A DNA stretch of 64,000 bases, taken from NCBI GenBank assembly GCA_020636405.1, contig JACJXW010000008.1, forward strand, positions 248,001 through 312,000. The letters are read 5' to 3'. A program made the position numbers and the translations under genes. The stretch is from Lewinellaceae bacterium (lineage in GTDB: Bacteria; Bacteroidota; Bacteroidia; Chitinophagales; Saprospiraceae). The notes below the pieces were generated by a model. It was not told the DNA's origin. It searched no databases and saw only the letters and a program-made list of their open reading frames with translations. Shown piece by piece: positions 33,604 through 42,100 of this stretch; the stretch's first letter is position 1; the number at the start of each line of letters is the position of its first letter.

Positions 33604-34404
33604 ATGGCTGCACCGGCTACAATTACCACAACGGACAACCTCAGCCCGCTGCAGAAGCAGGAAGCAGGCCGGCTATCAGTGCGCCTCAACGCCCGCTTTC
33701 AGCCCGGCCCGGAGCTGAAAGAAGCAAGCATTCACTTCCGGCCCGTCACTCCTGGGATTACCGATCAACTCATCTACTATCCAGAAGATCATCGCCTGGT
33801 TGTATACTGGGCGGTTACCCCGGAGAACAGCCTGGAAGGCGCCTTATCGGCACTGGCGGCAGAATTGCCCAAGCTAAAACTATCAGATGATTCCCTGGTT
33901 AGGGCCCTTTCCGAAATGAGTGGAAATGGCCATCCCGCCAACGCGCGGCTAGTAGAGGCCTATTGGTCCTCCCCCTATCAGGGCGGCCCGTCCTGGTCTG
34001 TTCGCATGCAGATATTGCCGGAATGGTATCCGCAGTGGCAGGTAGTGGAAATTGCTGCTTTCTTAAACCAGCATGCACGCTTAAAAGAAGGGCCCTCAGT
34101 CCTGCAATCCGTCCTGCTCACCTATCAAGCTTTCCGGCAGGATGCCCATCCGGACAACGGCTTGTTGCATTACCAGTCCGAAGAAAGCCGGCTGGTGATC
34201 AACGTTCCGCTGCCCCTCAGTGAACTACCGCGGTTGGTACGGCCGGCCTCTGCGCAGCGGTATACACTGAGCGCTTTGTTGCTGTCCTTCCTATACCTGC
34301 AGCTTGACCCGGGCATTCCGGGGCTGGCGTTTGGAGCGTGGCGGGATGGGCTGGATCGGGTATTTCGGGAAGAAGGTTTTTGGGAGGAGGTAGGAGAGGG
34401 GTAG
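33604..34404 (+). CDS. Unknown protein, 266 residues
   Basis: Starts at ATG 33604 (MAAPATITTTDNLSP); the open frame upstream overlaps nothing useful. No signal peptide or membrane helix. The composition is rich in Leu, Pro and Tyr with repeated surface-like segments (HFRPVTPGITDQLIYYPEDH, RMQILPEWYPQWQVVEIAAF). It starts 37 bp after the membrane GIY-YIG-like gene and is probably co-transcribed, so it might be a partner or neutralising protein, which is a guess from position. Confidence 0.5.
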   Translation: MAAPATITTTDNLSPLQKQEAGRLSVRLNARFQPGPELKEASIHFRPVTPGITDQLIYYPEDHRLVVYWAVTPENSLEGALSALAAELPKLKLSDDSLVRALSEMSGNGHPANARLVEAYWSSPYQGGPSWSVRMQILPEWYPQWQVVEIAAFLNQHARLKEGPSVLQSVLLTYQAFRQDAHPDNGLLHYQSEESRLVINVPLPLSELPRLVRPASAQRYTLSALLLSFLYLQLDPGIPGLAFGAWRDGLDRVFREEGFWEEVGEG

Positions 34405-34607
34405 GTTGATAGAGAAGCAGGAAATACAAGTAGGTGAACTGATCTCCCTTTGCCAGTTCCAGGTCCCGCAAATAAACAGTGGCCTCATCTTCCAGGTTGG
34501 GAAATTCATAGGCATAATCATCATCCGGCATACCGATTACAACCGATCTCCCAACCGTGGAGGCTTATACACTTTGTGCCAACTCTCAGGAAAAGGAATA
34601 GAGATCC

Positions 34608-34838
34608 TTAGCCCCTATCCGAAGCCGGCCCGGCGGGAATGTGTTCCAAAACCTGCAGAATAGCGACATTGAACTCCAAAGAAAAGGGCGGGCCGTAGAA
34701 GCGCCTGCCGACCGCATTCAGCGTATCGGTGAAGTGGACATACATCTTAGGTTCTTTATCCGCCAGCGGATGGATATATATGCGCCAGTAGTCGAGGTAT
34801 TGCTCAACGATCTTCATCAGTTCGGGGTTCTCCATCAT
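34608..34838 (-). CDS. Small unknown protein
   Basis: 76 residues (MENPELMKIVEQYLDYWRIY, MYVHFTDTLNAVGRRFYGPP). Its start overlaps the end of the gene upstream by 35 bases in another frame. No family recognised. It may be the surviving piece of a longer gene, since the DNA after its stop (34405-34607) shows only weak coding character on either strand. Confidence 0.4.
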   Translation of the reverse strand: MMENPELMKIVEQYLDYWRIYIHPLADKEPKMYVHFTDTLNAVGRRFYGPPFSLEFNVAILQVLEHIPAGPASDRG

Positions 34839-35193
34839 CCGGATAAATTAGTTCATCATTCAACAGCAAAATTTCATCGATCAGGGCCAGCAACCTTGCC
34901 AGGAGTGTTGGTTGGCCGGCCATGTTTTCCACAAGGGCCCGCCGGATATCTTTTAACGTTTTCTCCCGGTCATGGCTCAGTGCTTGCCCACTCCTTACTT
35001 TCTCCAGCATGTCCCGCAGTAAGATCTCGAGGTTGGAAGGCGACATTCTGGCCAGTTCCGGTTCTGACGCCTGCTCATAAGCGGGCGCTGGATCGTGAAC
35101 GGCAGGCATCTCCACCTGTCTCAAGCTGAAGAATAAGCCAATACAGAGAATGACGGCCAAAGCTGTGATTTGAAAGCGTAGCGATGCTGTCAT
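34804..35193 (-). CDS. Membrane-anchored small protein, unknown
   Basis: 129 residues. An N-terminal membrane helix (LRFQITALAVILCIGLFFSL) acts as signal anchor; the rest is helical and charged (PSNLEILLRDMLEKVRSGQA, LLARLLALIDEILLLNDELI). No known domain. Divergent from the XRE gene at 35373, with a hairpin-bearing gap between. Confidence 0.5.
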   Translation of the reverse strand: MTASLRFQITALAVILCIGLFFSLRQVEMPAVHDPAPAYEQASEPELARMSPSNLEILLRDMLEKVRSGQALSHDREKTLKDIRRALVENMAGQPTLLARLLALIDEILLLNDELIYPDDGEPRTDEDR

Positions 35194-35269
35194 CTTTAAA
35201 AACAGTTAAAAGATACGAAAATGATGGGGAATCGGTTCTGTGCTTGCGGCACGCCCTGCGAAAATAACC

Positions 35270-35296
35270 AAAAAGTTTCTTAAAAAGAAACTTTTT
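35270..35296. promoter_or_regulatory. Perfect palindrome upstream of an XRE gene
   Basis: AAAAAGTTTCTT (35270-35281) pairs with AAGAAACTTTTT (35285-35296) around 3 bases. A further AAAAGAAACTTT copy begins a few bases later (35303). It lies between two divergent genes, ~75 bp upstream of the XRE start, and could be its operator or a terminator-like stem. Confidence 0.45.
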
Positions 35297-35372
35297 GAGA
35301 TAAAAAGAAACTTTGTGCTTGCTCACTCCCTTTTCATTTCCACACCTGAGGCTAAGTCAGTAAATATGCTGT

Positions 35373-35588
35373 ATGCCAAGATACAACCGCATCAAGATCG
35401 TATTAGCCGAGCAGGACAAGAGCAGTTCCTGGCTGGCGGAGCAGGTTGGCCGAAACAAGTCGACCGTTTCCCGGTGGTGCTCCAATAGCATGCAACCCAA
35501 TGTGGAGACCTTATTCAAGATCGCGGAAGTGCTGGAGGTGGATGTGCGGGAATTGCTGGTGCGTACGAGGGGGGGGGAGAAGAGATAG
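35373..35588 (+). CDS. XRE (Cro/C1) family helix-turn-helix regulator
   Basis: 71 residues. IKIVLAEQDKSSSWLAEQVG, then NKSTVSRWCSNSMQPNVETL and LFKIAEVLEVDVRELLV form the five-helix Cro/C1 fold almost from the first residue. Such small solo repressors often control adjacent toxin or mobile genes; here the target is not clear. Confidence 0.85.
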   Translation: MPRYNRIKIVLAEQDKSSSWLAEQVGRNKSTVSRWCSNSMQPNVETLFKIAEVLEVDVRELLVRTRGGEKR

Positions 35589-35626
35589 AGCTTGAGAGCA
35601 CTGTAAATCAAAAGTGCTTTCCACTG

Positions 35627-35692
35627 ATGGACGAAGCCGGACAGCAACTATCCAATCTGGGCGCCAGGATCAAGGCCTGCGTAAAACCATAA
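35627..35692 (+). pseudogene. N-terminal scrap of an XRE-type gene
   Basis: A 21-residue open frame (MDEAGQQLSNLGARIKACVK and a final P) resembles the start of the XRE gene at 37813 (IEKELSNLGACIKALRKA). The helix-turn-helix itself is gone. A likely remnant of a duplicated regulator module. Confidence 0.5.
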
Positions 35693-35821
35693 CCATAGAA
35701 TTTGACAATATTAGGCGGATTAAAAAAAAGTGACGGATTTCAAAACTGATAATTTCTTCAGAATCGGGATTGATACCATGAGCAATTATTCTGAATTCGT
35801 CTTATTTTATCCGAAAAAACC

Positions 35822-36283
35822 ATGGCTAACGACAAAACAACCGAATACAACGCCCTCGATGAAATCTTCCCCATAAAAGAAGAAGTAGAAGACTTCGCAG
35901 GAAACATCCGGGCCTTTGAAATCCATTGCGAACATTTTCCCAACGATACCTTTGCCCTTGACGCAATAGAAACCGGCAAAGATTGCAAGGGCTATATTTT
36001 TCGGGCATATAGTGAGGCCAGCCCCTTTTCCGCCCTGGGCGAGCTGCGGGGAAAGATGCGCCGTGCCCTGGCCACCCGCCACATTACCGACCGCGATGGC
36101 CGCTACAGCCTGCTCCATGACACTCTACGGGGTAGGATCACCTGCGATCCGGAGCAGGGCCTGCAGCTCATCGTTGATGGTATTCCTCTCAATCTATACG
36201 ACCTGGAGCATATCCTAAGTACTCACGAAGGCTGGCAGTTTCGGCTGGAGGTGGTTGACCCATCGGAGGATATTACGAGATAG
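35822..36283 (+). CDS. Unknown protein, 153 residues
   Basis: Starts MANDKTTEYNALDEIFPIKE. Mostly mixed alpha/beta without membrane segments (LGELRGKMRRALATRHIT, LQLIVDGIPLNLYDLEHIL). No family recognised with certainty; the C-terminal half resembles short conserved domains found alone in plasmid and island genes. Possibly an immunity-type or regulatory protein, but nothing shows this. Confidence 0.5.
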   Translation: MANDKTTEYNALDEIFPIKEEVEDFAGNIRAFEIHCEHFPNDTFALDAIETGKDCKGYIFRAYSEASPFSALGELRGKMRRALATRHITDRDGRYSLLHDTLRGRITCDPEQGLQLIVDGIPLNLYDLEHILSTHEGWQFRLEVVDPSEDITR

Positions 36284-36395
36284 CGCGAAGTGACGCTTTC
36301 AGAGCAGCGGGCTTTTGGAAAGAGCAATAGTACGAATGGCGTACAGGCAGAAGAAGGCGGCACTTTTTTCCAGAAAAGGGCAGGAGGGAAGGGGC

Positions 36396-36794
36396 TCACT
36401 TTACCGGCAACAGCCCCAGGCACTCCCGCACCATTTCCAGCAGCTCTTCTTCGCTTACTATCGCCAGCTCGCCGAACAGTCCCCGTTTATCTACCGGCGT
36501 CACGGTATACCGGCCGTTTTCCAGGGTGACATCAGCCCCTTTGCCCAGATCTTTGTGAGAACGCACCCCCAACAGCTGGTAGTAAGCCGCCGTCTCCTCT
36601 TTCCGCCAGGGGCGGTGGGGGATACCACTTCGTGATTTTTCGAGGCATTCCCAGATGGCCTTCTCCAGTTCCTCATCCGAAACATCGAGGGGGAGGATGA
36701 GGAACGGTTCGGTGGCGATGCCCAGCCCGTCGACGGTGGTGTCGTTGGGGTGCATGCGGATCTTATCGCTGGCGAAGAGGCTGATGTTTTTCAT
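36396..36794 (-). CDS. CdiI-like immunity protein (probable)
   Basis: 132 residues. ECLEKSRSGIPHRPWRKEE, then LLGVRSHKDLGKGADVTLEN and GRYTVTPV match my recollection of the contact-dependent growth inhibition immunity pattern (SRxGIPHP, GVxSW, basic strand then TP). It lies downstream of a CdiA-CT-type nuclease gene on the same strand, 111 bp apart, the order expected for toxin then immunity. The gap holds a repeat. Immunity role is inferred from order and motif. Confidence 0.6.
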   Translation of the reverse strand: MKNISLFASDKIRMHPNDTTVDGLGIATEPFLILPLDVSDEELEKAIWECLEKSRSGIPHRPWRKEETAAYYQLLGVRSHKDLGKGADVTLENGRYTVTPVDKRGLFGELAIVSEEELLEMVRECLGLLPVK

Positions 36795-36807
36795 GGTATT
36801 GGCTTAA

Positions 36808-36897
36808 AATCAATCCGCAATCCGAATTTGTGCATCGCTTTTCCCGCCTCTCAGCCTCCTAAAGGAGGAGCATCCACCCAGATGCACAAATCCGAAC
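36808..36897. repeat. Possible eroded word array (locus G) between toxin and immunity genes
   Basis: Left side AATCCGC, AATCCGA, ATTTGTG (36812-36832) followed by CATC; right side GATGCACAAATCCGAAC (36881-36897). An 11-bp arm (ATTTGTGCATC) is exactly inverted. The loop contains a separate CCTCCTAAAGGAGG hairpin (36856-36869). Weaker than the other loci. Confidence 0.45.
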
Positions 36898-36905
36898 TGC
36901 TCGCT

Positions 36906-37715
36906 TCATAGTTCAATAAATTTAACGATAATATTATTCAATTTCCCGTAATCGATGACCTCTTCGAAGATTTTTTGCTGGGCTTCTGTGGCTCTGCCCC
37001 TGGGGATGACGACTTCCAGTTCCCTGTTGACATTTCTGGCGACCGTGCGCCCGCCGTAGATGGCGCCCCTGAAGTCGATCAGTTTGTCGACATAGCCCCT
37101 GAGCCGGTGCAGCAAGCGGCTGCCCTGGTAGGAGGGTAGTGTTATGTCGATGGATTTGACGCTGGTTGCCGTTCCGTTCTTCAGTATGTCCACTACGGGG
37201 AAACCATGAGGCAGCCGGTAGTTACCCGCCCGGAGGATCTCGATCTCGACCCCGCGGTGGACCGCTGGCAATTCCCATATCGCTGAGGCATTGCCGGCCG
37301 CAATCCGGGGGAAGCCACTGCGAAACAGGCTGCCGACAACACGCGCCTGAGAAAGCTGGATATTGACAAACAAGTCAGCCAGCAACAAAGTGCTCAGGAC
37401 CGCCTGGATGTCCTGTCCGGCCTGCATCAGGCGCCAGGCTTTGTACACCTTAGCCGTATACACGAGTAAGCCATCCTCCTGATAATCGTAGTCAATGCCG
37501 TAGGCGTCTAAAGCATGGGGCAGTTGCTCCGACAGGTCTCTGGCATTGCCTTTCCCTACCGCCAGCAGCCCGGTTTCGGCGAAGCGCTCTCCACCTTCCC
37601 GGAAGCACTTCAGCTCACCGGTGGCGATGTCGAGGTACCAGAATTGGGCGGGCAGAACCGTTGAGGCAAGCAGGAAGGCGAGGGTGATCAGGTATTGGTA
37701 AAGAGAACGGCTCAT
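36906..37715 (-). CDS. Secreted orphan CdiA-CT-type endonuclease toxin
   Basis: 269 residues. A signal peptide (ITLAFLLASTVLPAQ) precedes a ~120-residue region of unknown type. The C-terminal domain reads RGVEIEILRAG, FPVVDILKNGTATSVKSIDI, YQGSRLLHRLRGYVDKLIDF, then VVIPRGRATEAQQKIFEEVI. This is the pattern of the CdiA C-terminal nuclease family (PF18451 type), where the D and K of the VVD...SIKS-like core are catalytic in a PD-(D/E)XK fold. Here it is not on a giant CdiA but carries its own signal peptide, so it could be a freestanding exported DNase. A CdiI-like gene follows. Confidence 0.7.
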   Translation of the reverse strand: MSRSLYQYLITLAFLLASTVLPAQFWYLDIATGELKCFREGGERFAETGLLAVGKGNARDLSEQLPHALDAYGIDYDYQEDGLLVYTAKVYKAWRLMQAGQDIQAVLSTLLLADLFVNIQLSQARVVGSLFRSGFPRIAAGNASAIWELPAVHRGVEIEILRAGNYRLPHGFPVVDILKNGTATSVKSIDITLPSYQGSRLLHRLRGYVDKLIDFRGAIYGGRTVARNVNRELEVVIPRGRATEAQQKIFEEVIDYGKLNNIIVKFIEL

Positions 37716-37812
37716 AACGGAGTTTTTGGGATGGCTGGAAAGAACGCTTGGTAGGGCAATAGGCTGTCGGGCTGAGGTACCTTGAAGAGAGTATCTGTGT
37801 TTTCTTTACTGA

Positions 37813-38058
37813 ATGAAGAAGCATGAGGATTACATCGAAAAGGAATTGTCCAACCTGGGCGCCTGCATAAAAGCCCTGCGCAAAGCCCGGGGGGACAGCA
37901 ACTACGAACAATTTGCCTACAAGCACGAGATCAACCGCTCGCAGTACGGGCGCTATGAGAATGGGGAGGGCCTGCGCTTCAGCAGCCTGCTGAAGGTGCT
38001 GAAGTCGCTGGATATTTCACTGGAGGAGTTTTTTGGGGAGGGGTTTGAAGAAGAGTGA
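37813..38058 (+). CDS. XRE family helix-turn-helix regulator
   Basis: 81 residues. LGACIKALRKARGDSNYEQF, YKHEINRSQYGRYENGEGLR and LLKVLKSLDISLEEFF are the Cro/C1 helices. It is divergent from the toxin gene at 36906-37715 (98 bp between starts), a usual position for a repressor of that gene. A truncated relative is found at 35627. Confidence 0.85.
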   Translation: MKKHEDYIEKELSNLGACIKALRKARGDSNYEQFAYKHEINRSQYGRYENGEGLRFSSLLKVLKSLDISLEEFFGEGFEEE

Positions 38059-38156
38059 TAAGTGTTGGAGCAATATGAGAGCATCCCGGCTGCCGTTCCG
38101 AGAGAAGATAGAAGGGGATAAAAAAACAATAGCCGCTTTCCCGAAAATGGAAATAG

Positions 38157-38786
38157 ATGGAGGAAACAAATACCACCAACCCCGGGCACTGGGATTGGAG
38201 ACGCTTCTTCTCCGTATCCCTCCGAAAAAAGGGATTCCTTCTGAAGCTGCTCGCACTGAAACTGGTACTTTCCCTCATATTCGATTCCTGGTTCTTCGGC
38301 GGATATGGATTTTCCCTTTCCCTGGGCGTTATGGGAGTGGCGCTTTCCAGCCTGATCACGGAACTGATTATTTTGATGGTTACCGGCTATTACCTCCACC
38401 GGCTTTTCCAGATGCCATTGAAAAAGTACTTCAGCCTGCCATCCCTGGCAGACTATCATCTATTCCGAAAGGTTAGCCAATGGGTTGTCCTGGAGAGCCT
38501 CATTCGAAATACGGCCTACTTTTTTATCACCCTCCAATTGATCAACGCCCTGGGGCCGAAGCAAATCGGCGGATACTACCTGGCCATGCACCTGTTCTGG
38601 AGTTTTGCTCTGTTGCCGGTGAACGCCCTGGCGGAAACCATGAAAGCTCTGATCGCCAATACAGCAATGGCCACTGAGGCAATAAGAAAGGTAATGCGAA
38701 CCGGGCTCGGGCTGGGAGCAGCCCTATTGTTACTCTGGCTGGGGCCTCGCCCTTTCATAAAGTATTCAGAAAATGGGTTCGGATAA
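38157..38786 (+). pseudogene. Truncated MATE family transporter
   Basis: 209 residues that match only the middle of a MATE drug/sodium antiporter: LKLLALKLVLSLIFDSWFFG, GYGFSLSLGVMGVALSSLIT, and later GGYYLAMHLFWSFALLPVNA with membrane helices. Normal MATE proteins have about 450 residues and 12 helices; here both ends are missing, so transport is unlikely. The first ~25 residues do not look like MATE and may be fused flanking sequence. After the stop, short coding-like scraps remain (for example frame ending 38983, VGEKYLDIEALFAQDVLIW). Confidence 0.55.
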
Positions 38787-39161
38787 ACTCTGGTAAGTAA
38801 TTCTTCTCCCTCCCAGAATATGCTTATTACTTGGGAAAATTCGTGATGCCCGTCAAAATCAACTTGTCTAAGTCGGCGCCAGGCGAAGTTGATCATTTAG
38901 CACTTCAATAAGGTGGGGGAAAAATACCTGGATATAGAGGCGCTCTTTGCGCAGGATGTACTTATCTGGGAAAAAGTAAATTAAAACCTTCACTGACTTA
39001 AATCATTGCCAATCCACAATAAATATCTGATATTAAGACTTGATGTATACCCCTTTTAAAAGGGTAGCATTTCGTTTTCTCTCCGAACTAGCCTCCATCT
39101 TCACAGATCTAATTCCCCCAATTGGCAGTGATCCTATTCAAAACAAAAACGGCGACACTGC
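38787..39161. other. Gap upstream of the Tc toxin genes
   Basis: 375 bp. The first half holds decayed coding scraps; the second half (38985-39150) is AT-rich and should contain the promoter of the Tc operon. A small inverted repeat CCCCTTTTAAAAGGG (39051-39065) is visible. Nothing else recognised. Confidence 0.4.
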
Positions 39162-42100
39162 ATGGCCCAATTAAAACCCCAATATAACCCAGGTACTGTA
39201 GCAGATAATCATTCTCAAGGCTCCAACTCTGTTGCCGGAAAGGAAGCTACTTCTCAGGAGCAGCCTAAGATAACCCTTCCTAAAGGCGGCGGCGCCATTC
39301 AAGGTATTGGCGAAAAATTCCAGGTAAACCCCGTTACAGGGACCGGCTCGCTGACCATCCCCATCGCGATGAGCCCGGGACGCTCGGGTTTTTCGCCGCA
39401 ACTGGCCCTGAGTTATGACTCCGGCGCCGGTAATTCCCCTTTCGGATTAGGGTGGGATATTGGCCTTCCTTCCATTTCCCGCAAAACCCAGAAGGGGCTT
39501 CCCCGTTATGAGGACGAGTGTGAAAGCGATATTTTCCTGCTCTCCGGCGCGGAGGACCTGGTACCGGTTGAGAATGACCCTCTTTTCAAAGAAACAGCAA
39601 CATTTACCATTTTCCGCTACCAGCCCCGCATCGAAGGCCTGTTTGCCCGCATCGAGCGGTGGAGGAATAAACAGAATGGGGAGACATACTGGCGTACGAT
39701 CAGCAAAGAAAATATTACGACCATTTTCGGCCAATCGCCGCAGGTGAGGATCGCCGATCCCGAAGATTCGGCAAAGATCTTAGAATGGCTGATCGAAAAA
39801 ACCTTTGATGATAAGGGGAACATTGTTCACTACGAATACAAGGCGGAAGACGGCGCGAATATCCGCCCGGAATTCCAGCTTTGCGAGAAGAACCGGAAAT
39901 TTTACGCTCAAAAATATCTGAGGTGCGTCCGGTACGGGAATACCCTTCCTTATCAATATTGGAAAGCTGATTTTGATGAAACCCAATGGGAAAATGCAAA
40001 TGAATGGCTCTTTGAACTAGTCTTTGACTACGGCGAGCAGCTTCACGGGGAGATCACTGATAAAAACGCTATTCCTTCTTACCATCCGCAGCAGGGGTGG
40101 CCCTGTCGGATGGATCCATTCTCATCTTTCCGATCTGGCTTCGAAATCCGGACCTACCGCCTCTGCCGGCGCGTGCTGCTATTCCACCACTTCGTCGAAT
40201 TGGGGGCGGAACCCTGCCTGGTCAAATCCACCGAACTACAGTACGATGAGAATCCGGTGGCTACCCGAGTTTTTTCCATCCGCCATTACAGCTACCGCAA
40301 GTCGGGCAATACCTATGAAAAGGCTTCGCTACCTCCGGTAACTTTCCGTTATTCCGAAGCCCAGATGGATTCTACTATCCGAAAGCTTGATCCCGAGAGT
40401 GTGGTCAACATGCCCCGGGGGATCGACGGCAGCCACAGCCGCTGGGTAGACCTCTATGGGGAAGGACTGAACGGCATTTTGTCCGAAACGAATTCCGCCT
40501 GGTTCTACAAACGGAATTGGGGGAATGGCCACTTCGGCCCCATGGAAGTGGTGGCGGAGCGCCCTTCCGTCGCCAACCTGGCCGGCGGCCAACAGCAACT
40601 GGTCGACCTGGGGGGCGACGGCATGCCGAATCTGGTGGTAGAATCGAATGAGATCAATGGCTATTATGAAATCAACGTTGACGAGGAATGGGAGGATTTT
40701 CATCCTTTCCGGGACTACCCCAAAATCGACTGGGCCGATCCCAACCTGCGCCCGGTGGACCTGACCGGAGATGGCCATCCCGACCTGTTGCTCTCCGAGC
40801 AGGACTGTTTCCTTTGGTATCCCTCCAAAGCCAAAGCCGGGTATGATCCGGCGCTTCGGGTAGCCAAAGCGCTGGACGAAGAAAAAGGCCCCAGGATCGT
40901 CTTTCACGATGCCGCTCAATCCATCTTCCTGGCCGACATGGACGGCGACGGGCTGACGGACATCGTGCGCATCCGAAACGGCTTGATCTGCTACTGGGCC
41001 AACCGCGGCTACGGCCGGTTCAGCGCCCGGATCACGATGGGTAATGCCCCCCATTTCGATACGCCCGATCAGTTCAACCCCCAACGCCTCCGCCTGGCAG
41101 ATATCGATGGGACCGGAACGACGGACGTCATTTACCTGGGCACGGATTATATCCGCTACTGGGCCAACCAATCCGGCAACAACTGGCAGTTGGCTTATGA
41201 GTTAAAGCATTTCCCCAAAACGGATAATCTCACTACTGTATCTGTGATGGATCTGCTGGGTACAGGTGTGGCTTGCTTCGTCTGGTCATCCCCCAGGCCT
41301 GAAGATGCCGGCGCGCCCATTTCCTATATCGATCTGATGGGGCAAAAGCCGTATTTGCTCCTGGAGCAGTCCAATAACATGGGGGCGATTACCCGCCTGC
41401 AATATGCGTCTTCCACCAAGTTTTATCTGGACGATCGAAAAGCGGGAAAGCCCTGGATCACCAAACTACCCTTCCCAGTCCACGTCCTGGAGCGCTTAGA
41501 AACGCAAGACGCAGTGTCCGGCAACCGCTTTGTCAGCCGCTACGCCTACCACCACGGCTATTTCGACGGCGTGGAGCGGGAATTTCGCGGCTTCGGCATG
41601 GTGGAGCAGTGGGATACGGAGGATTTTGATACCTTTCAGAAAAATACGCTGTTTGAAGGGCCTGCCAGCAATTGGAGCGAAACCACCGACGTGCCGCCTG
41701 TATACACCCGTTCCTGGTTCCATACCGGCTTCTACCAGCGGCGCGGAACCATTTCCAAACACTACGAAACGGAATACTACCAGGGCGATCCCCAGGCCTG
41801 GCTGCTGGAAGATACCGTCCTGCCGCAGGGGCTGACGCCCGAAGAAGAACGCGAGGCCTGCCGGGCGCTCAAAGGGCAATTGCTGCGCCAGGAAGTGTAC
41901 GCTATGGATAAGCAACCGGGAGAAAGTGAACACCCCTATACCGTAACGGAAAGCAACTACGCCATCCGGCTGCTGCAGCACGAAGGCAAGAACCGCTACG
42001 CCGTTTTTCTGATTCACCCCAACGAATCGCTGAGCTATCACTACGAGCGCCATCCCGCCGATCCCCGGATCGCGCAGCAACTCACGCTGGAGGTGGACGA

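Noticed and set aside
34217..34531. 104-residue minus-strand frame
   Set aside because: It overlaps the better-supported plus gene 33604-34404 for most of its length; only the first ~40 residues look protein-like, possibly a remnant.
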